Origin: Callaeas wilsoni | Taxonomy: Eukaryota; Chordata; Aves; Passeriformes; Callaeidae | Assembly (NCBI GenBank): GCA_013398955.1 | Contig: VWPU01004883.1 | Span: 310,001 to 374,000 of the forward strand | Direction: 5' to 3' | Length of the DNA: 64,000 bases | Shown: positions 44,269 through 55,858 of the stretch, piece after piece | How the letters are laid out: each line of letters opens with the position of its first letter | Position numbering within the stretch: the stretch's first letter is position 1 | The notes under the pieces: model-generated | Database searches by the model: none | The model's input: only the letters and a program-made list of their open reading frames with translations | What the model was told of the DNA's origin: nothing | Translations under genes and position numbers: made by a program

Positions 44269-47200
44269 ATCTGGTTCAGCCAAGGGAGGTGCCAGCAAGC
44301 CTCTGGGGGCCTGTGGAACATGGATGGTTTCACTGGGGGGAATGGGCTGCTTGTGAGGGTCTGCACTTTGATTGTGGTGATGGAGAAATGACAGAGAAAG
44401 GTGGAGAAAAAAGAGGGCAAGACATCAGAGGCTGGTGGTGGAAAGGCCAAAGGTGAAGAGAGGGGAGAAAAGAGATGTGTTTCTGGAGGAATGCGGACAT
44501 CCATTGCTTATACCATTTTTTATTATATTATCACACAATTCCCTTTACAACTCCCTCAGCTGTGCCAGGGGAAGCTGCAGTGTGGCAGCCAAACCCCAGC
44601 TTGCAGCCATTTGCTCCCAACCAACATCTCTGTGAGGCAGCACCAGTGCCTGGAGCTCGGTCTCACAGTGCCCTGGAAAGCCGGTGAAAAGCATTGGGCA
44701 CAGCAGGGAAGCATCTCACTGCTTCCCTGTAATTAGACTTGTGAAAATGCCTCCATGGAGAAGAAAAGCCTGAAGAGCTTGCTCCTGGGTGGGAGATTTC
44801 TCCCGAGGGCTGAGCCTGCAGGCAGGTAGTGCCAGCCCGGCTCAGGATTGCATTGCTGAGTTGTGCTGCCCAGCCAGGGTTTAATTTCTTATGGCGGTGA
44901 TTAAGACTACTCATTTAGGGACATAAAAGGAGTTGGCCCTCTAATTGCATGTACAGATGTTTGCAGACATAAAGCAAAATGATGCAGGGAGGCTATAGCA
45001 TCCTGCTCGCTGTTCGTACAGAGAGACCGGTGCCAAAATGAGGAATCAGAGGGACAGAATGAAAAATAAACCTAAGGAGCTTTTGTTCACCTGTAAGGGA
45101 GATCATAGTGAAACAGTCATCAAAGGAGAGGTGGAAAGAGAGTGTGAGTGTGGGAGGATGGAGTTCATGTTGTCCATGCTGGGTTATTTTGCTGTACCCA
45201 GGGCAGGCTGCAGGCCACAGAGCCACAATCAGCAGTGCAGCCAGGAAGACCTCACCAGCCCAATCTCCAGTGGTGCTAATTAAGAAAAAAGAGTTTCTTC
45301 CATTTCCTTTTTGACAAAATGATTTCCACACATTACTCCATTCGGTTACTTTTCTCCGGAGACTGGCAAGCCGGGGAAACGCTGTTCCCTTTGTCGTTGC
45401 TGTTAATTAAGCCAGGGCTGAGGCACCCTGGTGAACCTCAGGTACCTCTCAATTTGCAGAGAGCTTTGCAGCTCTGAAATGAGCTGCAGGGCTGGAGACA
45501 TGTTTCACCAGGAGCCCCAGAGGTCCACAAAACCCTTGATTACAGGAAATCTGGTTCATCCAGACTCTGGAGGTACAAAGGAGTGGTAATCCTGTATTTC
45601 CACCTGCTAGAGAGGTCTAAAAATTACTCTTTTTTGCTTCTAGTGAACCCCAAGTCTCATCTTGTTCAGCTGAACGCAAAGAGGACATGATGTAGTAGGG
45701 GACCACAGGGTTGCTTCCCAAGAGCTCCACATCAAGTCTGCTCCTCAGCCCTTTGCCTTGGTCACGTGCTGCTGCTCCCTCCTGCCTCTCCTGGTTTTAA
45801 CAAAGTCCCATGTGGCTGGAGAACCTGTCAAAGGCATCTGCAGTCCTCCTCTTGGCAGGGGCCTCATCTCCTTTGGAGAAAAGTGAGGGGTTTGCTCTCA
45901 CCCTCCTGTGTTTATGTGACCTCTCACCCTACTCTTTGGTGGATTAAAAGGAACATTTTCTTTCCCTACCCATCTTCTCTGCAGCTTGGATTCATGATCT
46001 GAGGAGGAGAGATGTGGGCATGTACCAGATTTCCTTGGATGGTTGGGATTTGCCTTTCATGTGTATCCAGACAGGTGTAGCACGTCCTCATTCAGTGCCA
46101 GTGCTTCTCCAGGTACCAGTGGCTGCAGTTTTCTGTGGTGAGACCCACCCTTGCATAAGCACCTTTCATCTTCTGTTTAACAGTTCCAGTCTCATTTCTT
46201 GCTTGCCCTTGATCAGCGCTTGCCACTGACTTTGGTCTAGAGAGGTTGTGTAAGTAAAGGCAGTCACAGCACATGTCATTTGGGGAGATAAATGGTTAAA
46301 TGTCTCAGGTTCAGCTCATAGCACTGATTTCTTTGGTCTTTTCTTTGTTTCAGGGCACATCCAAGTTTTGAGGACAGATAAAGGTGATGGAGGCGACACC
46401 TTAATTGAAAGGGGTCAGAGTGCTGCGTATTTCTCTTGCATTAACATTCTGTGCATATTCCTTTTTAAACCCAAAGGCTCTGTCCGCTGTTCCTTGCTGG
46501 CCTTCAGAAAGTGAACTCCTGGTAAAGGGCTTAAAAGACAATATTAAAAGGTGTAAGAAAAAAACTGAAAAGGGGATTACAAATCCAATAAAAATTGCTC
46601 TCAAGAGTAGACAGTATCTGCTGGACAGGAAATATATTTGAGTTTCTGACTAGCTGCAAAATACCTCAGCCACAGAAAGTCCTGAGCAGAGGGTGAGCCT
46701 GGTGCTCAGTTAATCATCAAAGACAAGCAGAGGACACTCAGCTTGCACAGGGATCAAGTCTGAAGCCACCTCATGCATATTGCAGTGGCTCTGCCTGTGC
46801 GGGTGCTGGAGCTCTGATGGAGCAGCAGCCGCTGCGGAAGAATTTGCTGATGCCTCTTGGTGTGTGCAGCCTGTGCTGGTGGGGATGGATTTCCTGGTTC
46901 TGGAAGGTGAAGCCAGCCCATGGTACACTTAGTTCACTAGATGCTTGGAGTATGTGGTGGTCACGTGGAGATCTTTGGTGGTCTGGGTTTTGAAGAGCTC
47001 TGAAAATGGGCGGTTCTGAGGTTTTGCCCAGTGCATTGATATCAGCTTTCTTCTGGAGTGGGAGCAAGTTATTTGAGCATTCAAGTGTCAACAGCAGATG
47101 CTACTTCTAAATCCCTCTGCTTCGTAAGGGATTATTTGCTATTGCACTCATCCTATGCAGATTATCACGTGGGTAATTGAAGATTTTTCATCAGCATCTC

Positions 47201-47890
47201 CCTATTCTGTATCTGACCACAGAAGGGAAAATGCTTTCAATCCCACCAGCAGACAGTGCAGAAGGCAGCAGCTCCAATTCTGCCTGTGCTCCATTCCCTG
47301 AAGGCTTTTGTGTTACAGGCTGAAAATTTTCAGGTTGGGCCCGTTCTTTCAGTGGATGCTCTTTATGCCGGTGCCTTTCATCCGAGCGGCGGAGCGAGCG
47401 GGGGTGGGACAGGCAGGATGCTGGCACAGCCCCCTCTCTGTGCAGGGCGTATGAAGTGCCTCATGGAGACTTTGTTGGAGTCTTTCTAAGAGCATCTGCC
47501 TCCAGTTGGGGTAATTAGTACTCTCAAGCTGTAGTAGTGAGTATCTCGTTGATGGAATATGAAAGTGAGCAAAATGTCAGTTCAGCACTGCGTGGAGGCC
47601 TCACTGACACACAGGCTGCTTCTGAAATTGCTGGCGTTTTTTTCAGTTAATTGCCTTTTTAATCATAGTGAAATTGCTCCTATTTGCATGAATATTCCAA
47701 CAGCAGGATCGGTTTGCTCTTGTCACAGATACTCAGTACATATCACATTCAGTTTTGCTTAATATGCCTCATATTCAGAGGATCAAACTTTTTTCCCTCT
47801 GTTTTATTCTTTTGTTTCCCTCTGGCTGCCACAGTATGGGCAAATATTTTTTTGTTTATTTCAAAAGATGTCTTGAAATAAATAAAATGT
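44269..47890. other. Non-coding stretch
   Basis: Frames up to 112 codons without domains. A CpG-dense spot (tccgagcggcggagcgagcg, 47381-47400) stands alone. T-rich around 47760-47870. No repeats recognised. Confidence 0.4.
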
Positions 47891-48245
47891 CTGGAGAAGA
47901 GAAGGCTCTAGGGAGACCTTATAGCAGACTTCCAGTACCTAACGGGGAATTACAAGAGAGCAGGAGAGGGACTTACAAGGGCATGGGGTGATAGGACAAG
48001 GGGGAATGTCTTCAAACTGACAGAGGGCAGGGTTAGATTAGATATAAGGAAGAAATTCTTCCCTGTGAGGGTGGCGAGGCACTGGCAGAGGTTGCCCAGG
48101 GAAGCTGTGTTTGTCCTGTCCCTGGAAGTGTCCAATGCCAGATTGGGTGGGGCTTAGAGCAACCGGGTCTAGTGGAAGGTGTCCCTGCCCCTGGAATGAG
48201 ATGAGCTTTAGGATCCCTTCCAGCAGCAACCATTCTATGATTTTA
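47891..48245 (+). mobile_element. CR1 LINE 3' fragment, longest in window
   Basis: About 355 bases covering the end of ORF2 and the 3' untranslated region. The segments are ctggagaagagaaggct, gggagaccttatagc, cagacttccagtacct, a ggggtgataggacaag segment and tataaggaagaaattcttcc. Then come ggttgcccagggaagct, ggaaggtgtccctgcccctg and ggatcccttccag, ending attctatgatttta. The last ORF2 codons are disrupted. Frames at 47755-47991 and 47950-48361 are parts of this element. Confidence 0.96.
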
Positions 48246-48989
48246 TTATTATACATTCTCCTCTGCCCCTTACCTGCTGCCCAGCTCCCTGAAGGCTCCC
48301 TCAGGAAACAAACTTCCTGGGAGTGATTCCTGGGAGTGGTCCTGCTGTTCACTGCCAGCAACAGCGTGAAGTGCTCCTGATGTAGCGTAAAATGTCAAAC
48401 TGCTTGCACCTGAATAGTCCCTGTCACTGCCAGCACCACTGGTGCTGGGCTGCTGTAACTGCTGGGCATGGGATCCTCTGCCCTTGGTCAGAAGGTGGCT
48501 TGTGCAAACCACCCAACAATTCAGTGTTCAGGCTGCTCACGGGACAGGAGGCCATGGATGGGGACAGGCAGCTAAGGGACTGCATGGAGCAGGGAGGCAG
48601 CGACCTCAGCAGCCTGGCCAGGGTGGTACCCCAGACCTTGGCTGGGTGGCTGTTCTGGTGCAGCAAGAGGAGCTGGCATGGCCAGGGATGCCCTTTGCCC
48701 TGAGCTCTCCCTGCCAGAGCAGAAGGGAAGGCAGAGCTCCAACCTGCTTTGGAGACCTGGCTCCATCATTAGCCTTGGCTCGTTTGCAGGAGGATCTGCA
48801 TCCTCCAGGAGGTGTTGGAAACAACCCGTGACATTGGAGACACACATGTTGGTGAGGATGTCACAGCTCCCGCAGATGGATGTACTCAGGTGTGGGTAGG
48901 GGGCAGTGAAAACATTGCTCAGAGTTAGCAGCACATGAGAATGGACCCATCCACTTCCAAGGCAGTAAAGCAGTAGGAAACAGGCTGGG
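48246..48989. other. Non-coding stretch
   Basis: Overlapping frames on both strands up to 144 codons (minus strand 48572-49006). GC-richer at 48430-48800, which explains the openness. No domains. Confidence 0.4.
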
Positions 48990-49230
48990 CCATCAGTCAT
49001 CTCCAACTGTCAACTTTTAAGCAGAAAACATTGATTTTAATGGTAATTTCTGCATAAAAATTAATGGCGCTATAAAATCTTAATTTGGAGTTTCAGAACA
49101 AATAATGTAATAGTAAAAGGCAGCATCCTGGAGTAATTTGAAAATGAATTAGGCCAGTGGAATGAAACTCTCCCCACTGAGGCGCCTTTAATTGATCATC
49201 TCCGTAACAGCTAGTTTACAAACATTTCAT
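48990..49230. promoter_or_regulatory. Regulatory-like block
   Basis: About 240 bases without open frames. They carry ttgattttaatggtaatt, aaaaattaatggcgctat, caaataatgtaatag, tgaattaggcc and cgcctttaattgatcat. High TAAT density and no transposon signature. Candidate conserved non-coding element, untested. Confidence 0.33.
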
Positions 49231-49690
49231 GAGAGCACTTGCTGCCCTGGCACCTTCCAGGCAGCACATCCAGCATCAGTATGGAAACCAGTACATCCCT
49301 CCATATTCCTTCTGGGTCCCAGTGAGGATATGAAGGGGAGGAAATAAATCAAGTGCAGCCATGTGGTCGGTACAACATGACTCTTTGAGGTTTGAATGGG
49401 GGGAAAACACTCTCCCACAAGTAGCAGAAACCACAAACCTAAAATTAGCCGAGCCCTTCAGATTGGCAATAGGCAAGAGGATCCCTGTGGATCCTCTGTG
49501 CTGACAGCACTATTAATACATCAGCCAAGGGCTTGGGTGAGGGTGGGGAGAGCTGTGTGTGCATTGGGAGTAATATATTTTCAACATCTGGTCTCGTTCA
49601 TTGGAGCAATACCAGGGGCTGAGCTGTGATACAGGGCAGGAATGCTAGAGACTTTCTCTGAAATGTAAAAAAAATTTGCTGCTTCTTACT
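49231..49690. other. Non-coding stretch
   Basis: Short frames only; nothing recognised. Confidence 0.4.
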
Positions 49691-49830
49691 TAATTACAGT
49701 CATGCCAGTTGCTATGTTGAAATGCTGCTTTAAAAGCCTTTGTGAGTAATTAGTGTCAAAAATATAAGATCTACAAAGCCATAAACTCACAGCTTGGTAA
49801 TATTACCAAGTACTAATTAAAAAAAGAAAA
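49691..49830. promoter_or_regulatory. AT-rich block with 18-bp palindrome
   Basis: Contains gagtaattagtgtc, a perfect palindrome cttggtaatattaccaag at 49793-49810 and tactaattaaa right after it. The palindrome could be a dimeric binding site. One 18-bp palindrome per few hundred kb is expected by chance, so this is only suggestive. Confidence 0.25.
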
Positions 49831-50319
49831 AAGAAAAGTCTCTCTTTCATGATAAGATTTCCAGCATAGCGAAAGATAAAAACGATGCAATTTGCAGATG
49901 ATAGGAGAGGAAAAAATGGAAAACCTGAGCGAAGGATTGAGGAGAGAAGAAAGTCAATATCAACAAGGCTGTAGATCTCTGAGTGATTTGGTAATGGTAA
50001 GGGTAAGGGAAGTGAAATATTGGAGTCTCAAGACAGAAATATAGTCAGGAATATATCCTAGATGCCTCTTCTGCTATGCAACAGAAATAAGGTTGAATAT
50101 CAGGCACTATGGACAAGAGGGATAAAAATACTGCTGTATTTGGGACTAAACCTGGCACAGCTCTCAGGAGCAGTAGAGTATTGCAGGAATGTCCTAAGTG
50201 GCAGAAAAATTTGAGATATCTTATGCAAATCTGCAAGTGTATTGTGGCATCGTGTGAGGGATATGTGACATCCCACCCATATTCCTCCTTTGGACCCCTC
50301 TCTGGACTGGTGTTAGAGG
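49831..50319. other. Non-coding stretch
   Basis: A-rich; nothing firmly recognised. It may contain earlier parts of the diverged CR1 relic to its right, but I cannot trace them. Confidence 0.35.
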
Positions 50320-50480
50320 CAGATCCAGTCCAGCAGAGGGAAACCAGGCTCACACGCAGCAGCTCAGGGAGTTTGGTTATACTGAGATGAGGTGTTTATC
50401 CTTCGAAAAAAAGATTAAGAAGAGACCTCATTAAGGTATAAAGAAAACCCTGCTGGGAATAAAAGATCAAGGCTGTTTGG
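50320..50480 (+). mobile_element. Diverged CR1-type LINE relic (ORF2 end)
   Basis: agatccagtccagcagaggg, gcagctcagggagtttgg, gaaaaaaagattaaga and agagacctcattaaggtat parallel the CR1 segment 'gtccagaggaggg ... ctgagagagttggg ... gagaagagaaggct ... gagacct'. It is more diverged than the typical copies and its edges are vague. The plus-strand frame 50109-50390 overlaps it. Confidence 0.55.
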
Positions 50481-50599
50481 GTTATTGTCAAATACATGTG
50501 TCAAGGGACATAAAGCTAGTCTGAAGAAGGACCTGAATTCTATGAAACATAAGCTGATTTTTTTTTAACAGCACTTAATAATGCAATTATAATAACAAC

Positions 50600-50745
50600 T
50601 TGTGCTTTCTCATGCCTTCCAATTTAAGATCTGAAAGCACTTCACAAACATGAATTAAGCCTTCCAGGACTGTTGCGAGGTACAGCAAATATTCCTCTAT
50701 TTTACAAACTGAAAAACTGAGGAACAGCATGAGTACAAGGCAGCA
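50600..50745 (-). mobile_element. Old MIR/CORE-SINE-like relic (minus strand)
   Basis: ctgaaagcacttcacaaac, atgaattaagccttcc, actgttgcgaggtaca and ttttacaaactgaaaaactg are the reverse complement of the amniote MIR core ('cagtttcctcatctgtaaaatg ... cagggttgttgtgagg ... gtaaagcgctt'). A divergent, ancient copy, predating birds if correct. Confidence 0.65.
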
Positions 50746-52499
50746 CAGCATGCAGAGGAGTATGTCTTTATTTTAATCAGGTTGGGCATTGCCTCAGGGC
50801 TTTGCTTGCTCACCAGGTGCAGTCCTGTGGCTGTGCAGAACCTGTCTCCTGATGAAGCTGTGGAGTTTTTCATTTGGCACCTTCCTGTCTCTGATGCCTC
50901 AGCCTTTATGGAAATGGTGACTAGGGAAGGAGAGCACTAGAAGGTGGCCACACGGCCATTGAAAGCTCATGCTGCTCCGAGATCCAGGTGTCCCTCGACA
51001 CCAGTGGATTGGGTTTTCTCGTCCCCAGGCTCCTTAGTGTTTCAGTGTGTGCCAGCAGCACCCCAGGAACCCGGGGCAGAGGGGCTCCTAAGCCACTTGC
51101 ATGCAATGTGGTTTGTAAATCTCTGGATTCAGAGAGTCATTGTGCTGTCGAGGGATGTCCCTTCCCCTGGTGCCCACCACACTGCTGAAGAGCAGAGGAA
51201 CCACAGGCTCATCTCTTGAAGTGTTTCTCTAAGGTTTCTGTTCTCATTTCCAACTCAACAGAAGCCCCTGCAGGCAGGTGGGCATTTGGGACTGGGAGCT
51301 GGGCTATTTGATTGTACCAGCCATGAGAAGGAAGCTGCCAGTGGTCTGGTTGCACATCACAGGCTCTTTCGAGTCTGGAATTGTGGACTGCTCCTTTCAC
51401 CATGACAATGCTCTTGTGGTGGAACCATTAGTATGGGTGGCAAGTCAGCAGGAAATAAGGTTGTCCCGCCCTTAACAAGCTGGCCTCACCTGACCTTGAA
51501 GACATTATTTTGTTTCCTGAATGTTTTAAATTAAGTGGCATTTCAGCTAAGGTACTTACATATAAATTGGTTGGGATAATGCTTGCTTGAGCTGAACATG
51601 CCCAGCCAGTGCCTCTTAACTCCCTGGTTCTGCATCCATTCCTGCCTCTCTCCTTTATTCACCAACACAGGTTCCCTTTAGATATCATAGATATCTAGAT
51701 ATGTGCATTTATTCCTTCTTTTTCCACACTCTCCTCCTCTTTGTAGCATGAGAATACAGAGCAGCCTGCTTCGACAGGTGTGCCGTGCACAGAGCTTAGG
51801 GTCGTGGCTTTAGTGTGCTCTGATGGCACGTGGGTGAGCAGGATCTAGGGTGAGATCAACAGGAGGCAGCTGTACTTGGGAGGAGACTTTTGCACAAGTC
51901 CATGGCACGTGTTGTTTGTTTCTATACCTCGAGTTCCTCCTCTAACTCTGAGATCATAGACAGGGATGTTTCTTCAGGTTGCAGAATGAACTGTTTCGTG
52001 GTTTCTTCTCATCATCCAGAGGACCAAATATCCCTTGGATTTTTCTAAAGGCTGCTTTGCAGGAAAGTGTTCCTAGAAAAATTAATCTACCTCATTGTTA
52101 TTCAGGCCTCAGTGCTGGAGGAATCTTCTCTTCCACCACGCAGCTAATCACTGCACGGGGCTGTGCTCGAGCTTCAGAAGCTCACTGTTGTTTGGTAGAG
52201 ATTAAAAAATAACAATCGGTGGTGTCATCAAATCAGTGCAGCCAGTGAAATCAAAGCCTCAAACACCATCAAAGGTCTACACGTCTCACAGAGGAAAAAG
52301 CCACAAGAGCAATAGAATGGCTGTGCTCCCACTGCTGCTTTGATCCCATTGGTGATGTTGGGGAGGAAATCAGATTGCAGCATTCCTCCAGTCTGCCCTC
52401 CACACCGAGAGATCCTGAGTGCATCAATAAACAGTAGAAAACAAGGAGGGCGTGTGTTCAGGAGCACTTCAGGTTTGGGATAAGTGTTTCTGGAGAGTT
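50746..52499. other. Non-coding stretch
   Basis: Frames up to 91 codons. A small gatatc-rich patch lies at 51680-51702. No repeats or genes recognised. Confidence 0.4.
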
Positions 52500-52700
52500 T
52501 GCTGGGAACAGAAATCTAACTGAAATCAATGGCAGCGTATCTGTTGTTTAGTGACAAGCCGATACGAGGCGGCGCTGGAGTACAGCGCGTTCTCACCTGC
52601 CTCTCTGCTAAGTGGACAAGCTGCTGCGAGCTGATCCAGCTGGGAAGTGTGCTTGTGAATTATACCCTCTGGAAGAGAGGCTGAGATCCCACAAGCTAAG
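52500..52700. promoter_or_regulatory. Regulatory-like block with CpG cluster
   Basis: gacaagccgatacgaggcgg and the following bases (52551-52595) hold about seven CpG in 45 bases inside otherwise CpG-poor DNA, next to an AT-balanced, stop-rich stretch. Retained CpG outside islands can mark unmethylated regulatory DNA. Inference only. Confidence 0.25.
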
Positions 52701-54542
52701 CCTGTGTCAGAGTGAAAAGGCTGTGACCTCCTGGCTGGTCGGAGCAGCAGAAGGGATGTTCACAGCCACTGCTGGTGCATATCAGTAGCAGACGTGTGTG
52801 CAGAAGGAAATAAGGGCTATTTATCTCCCGGATAGATATGGCACTTCAGTGGAAGATGGGGTTGAATTTTCCAGCAGCAGCTCTGCAGTGTCTGTCCTGA
52901 GCTGGAGGCAGCTGTTTGTCATCCACGCGCTTACCTTACCCCAGTGCTCAGCGTTCGAGTGATGGCTCTGCTCATCCTTAATGTAGATGTAGGGCTGGGT
53001 GTCAATGCACCATTGAGGGTGAGTTGTGGGAATCTCCAGACTCCCTTGGTCTGACATTATTGCTGTGTTAGAAGGGAAAAACAGGATAAAAATCTGTGGC
53101 AGCCTTGGTAGAAGGAACAGTTGTCCGTTGCAACATTTGTTATCAGTCTGAGCATGGAGTCAGCTTAATGCCATTTGGATGGAGGCCACAGATGGAGACA
53201 GGCTGGACTGGATGGTGTCCTGGGGTCGGTGGCTGGGCAGTCCCAGTGCTCTTTCTCTGTGATGCGCTGACTTAGAGGGAACGCAGAAGGTGATGGTGGA
53301 GGTGAGGTGATGCAGCAAGGCTTTAATAGGCACTCCTCTCTAAAGGAAGACTAGAAACAGGCTGGAGGCCTGGTGAGATAGGACTACTTCTGCACCAGCA
53401 AGTCCATTTAATGGCTGAGGGTCAGTACCAAAATCTTGGAAGATGGGCATCGTGTTTGCCACCAACCTAGACAAACCCTGCTTTGGATCTTGAAAAATTG
53501 TCAAGGATTTGGGTTTTTTCTTCTGTAATGCATGCTGGGAAGCTGTGGAAGGAGAAGATGCTTGAATCCAGGCTGAACTGAACTCCAAATGAATCCATGA
53601 GTTGATTTGCTATCCTGTCTCATTTCAGCCTTTGAGTTTTTGCAGATCCCACAGCCAGGTGAAGGGCCATTTGCAGTGGTGGTGAGGGATAAGCTAGGAC
53701 ACCGTGTTGCCTTTGTTAGTGCTCAGCTGGAGTCATGCAAGATCAGAGCTCTGATGTCTTGTTCACACAATTCAGCAGTTGTAGGTTGTCAGGGTGTCAA
53801 GGTGACCTCTAAGCCAGGGAGGCCAGTGGGGCTCTGCGGCTCTGAAGACAGAGACCAGTTGCGTTGCAGGGTGGAGCTGGTTGTCAGTGCTCTTGTCCTG
53901 CAACTGGGCATCAGCATATTGGTGAGTTTCAGGAAGCCCATGAGTCTTCAGGAAGGAGAGATGCAATTCATCTGCACACTCCTGCTCTTGGCTGTGCTCT
54001 GCTGGCTGCTTTCCCCACTGAGCTGTCCTACCTGGACCCTCTGATGGAGCACCTACCCATTCTTTACAACCAGGAGCTCCTTTTTGGCAGCTCTCCTTGC
54101 AGCCTGGCTGCCATGGCTCTCTGTCTGCTCATTCTGAAAAGCCCTTACAATGGTCCTCGACTTCTCTGGGAGAAATTCCCTGTATTTCACCCCGCACTCA
54201 ACAGGAGTGTCAGCATCCACGGAATTTCGTACAGCTCTGAGAATGCCTTCCACTGGGAACCTGCCTGCACCAAAGTACCGTGGCACAGTTTGAGCTGCAG
54301 TTTTGTCTGATCCTTTTAAGAGTTGGGAATGGCTGTTTTGATGTCTGATATCTGTGAACATGAAAGGCTCCTTTCCTTCTAACTGTGCACTGGGCAGGGC
54401 AATGCCTGTCTCTCCTAATCAAAAATGTAATCAAAGATCTCACTTCTTGTAAAAAATGTATTAAGAAGAAGAAGAAACAACACAGCAGATTTTCTGAAAC
54501 TGGCTTCACTGCTGGTTTGCTCTGGTTTCTACTTCTGTGCTG
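52701..54542. other. Non-coding stretch
   Basis: Plus-strand frames of 145 and 148 codons (53607-54044, 53864-54310) overlap in different phases, with a 102-codon minus-strand frame across them. None has a recognisable domain. A faint CR1-like end around 53190-53265 is too weak to call. Confidence 0.38.
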
Positions 54543-54565
54543 CTCTCTCTCTCTCTCTCTCTCTC
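54543..54565 (+). repeat. (CT)n dinucleotide microsatellite
   Basis: Eleven and a half uninterrupted CT units. Confidence 0.93.
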
Positions 54566-55699
54566 CTGCCTTTCACAAAAGAACTCCCACCTCAACTTTC
54601 CCCATGTCTTAACATGCTTAATTGCAAAATGTTGAGCTTTGAAAACAAAACAAAAAAATCATTGTGTTTGATTCAAACGAAATATCGATCGTCCTTGAGT
54701 TCCCACACCGCGGATATTGGCAACATTTTGTCAGCACCAAGAGTGAGTAGAAGGATCACAGCAAGAAAACAAATTTTCCAACTGGAAGGAAAAGAAGCTG
54801 AGGCAGGAAAATAGCTGTGCCACAGCACTCTGTATCCCACAGCTGCGTCTTGATAAATGGTCTGTTGACCTGATGTTAACGTTTCCAGTTTACAGTAAGC
54901 AGCATTTGCCTTAAACAAGATACTGGTAAAGTGAAACAAGGCAATAGAGGGGGTGGAGAAGAGATTTGCAAAACATGCTGGAGTGAGAAAGTTGGAACAT
55001 ACCGTGTGTGTCTCGGGAGTGAGAACATGTCTCAGTGTGTGAATAAATATATAATGTATAGACATATGCTCTCTCTTCTCAGAAACTCTCTGAGTAGTCC
55101 CAGATTTTGCTGCTTTCAGTAGCATGGCAAAGGAAAAAGCAGGGGAAAGTTGGAGCTGCTGAGTGAGGCTTGGAGGATGCTGGTTTGGATGGAGCATCCT
55201 CACTTTCTGTAAAGGAGAGTGGTCACAAAGAGGGTCTCAGGCATCACCCAAGCCAGTGTGTGAGGAGCAAGTGGTTTGTCTGGAGAGACACAGTGCACTC
55301 AGGTTTGCTCATTTTCATCTTGCAGACAAAGGCTAATGGAGATCAGATTTTCACACAAATTCAGCTGAGGAAAAAAGAGAATGGGAAGAGGAATCAGGAA
55401 AGTGTTAGCACAAAGTTATTTGTTAAATGGATTTTTTATTGTTTTCCATGAAGCCTGCACAGAGCTGTTGTCCTTTTTTAAATTCCTCTTCTGGCATTTG
55501 TTCCCCTTTTCACTGCCTCCACAATTCCCCATTCAAGTCAAAAAAGCTACCTCTGAAAAACCAGTGTAACATTAGCAGAAATGACTAGCAGCAGTGATTT
55601 CAATATTCAAATGGACAATATATTTAGTAATAGACTGGGAGTTGCATAAATAGAGTATGAATGCCTGGTAATGAATCATATCAATAATTTTCACATACA
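54566..55699. other. Non-coding stretch
   Basis: A 176-codon minus-strand frame (54673-55203) has no recognised domain and no paired splice signals. I treat it as chance. No repeats seen. Confidence 0.38.
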
Positions 55700-55858
55700 G
55701 ACTGTGCCTTACATTTCTCAAAGGCCTTTACAAATACCAATTGATTCTCACAGCAGGCCTGCTCAGTGGAGGAGTTGTTATTAGTTCTAGTGGAGGGTGA
55801 GGATATTGAGATGCAGAGAAATGATGCTACTTGTGTAGTTCATGCTGGGACCCAAAGT
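55700..55858 (-). mobile_element. Old MIR/CORE-SINE-like relic (minus strand)
   Basis: ttacatttctcaaaggcc, tttacaaataccaattg, attctcacagcaggcct, gttgttattagttct and atattgagatgcagaga, then catgctgggaccc, follow the reverse MIR core order in the same way as the copy at 50600-50745. Diverged; edges uncertain. Confidence 0.6.

Noticed and set aside
53190..53265. CR1-like end (ctggactggatggtgtcc ... ctctgtgatg)
   Set aside because: The middle part does not match and no upstream CR1 sequence is present.
53607..54310. Two long overlapping plus-strand frames (145 and 148 codons)
   Set aside because: They are in different phases, contain no recognised domains, and have no consistent splice sites.
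54673..55203. 176-codon minus-strand frame
   Set aside because: No recognised domain, no splice borders, and overlapped by plus-strand frames.
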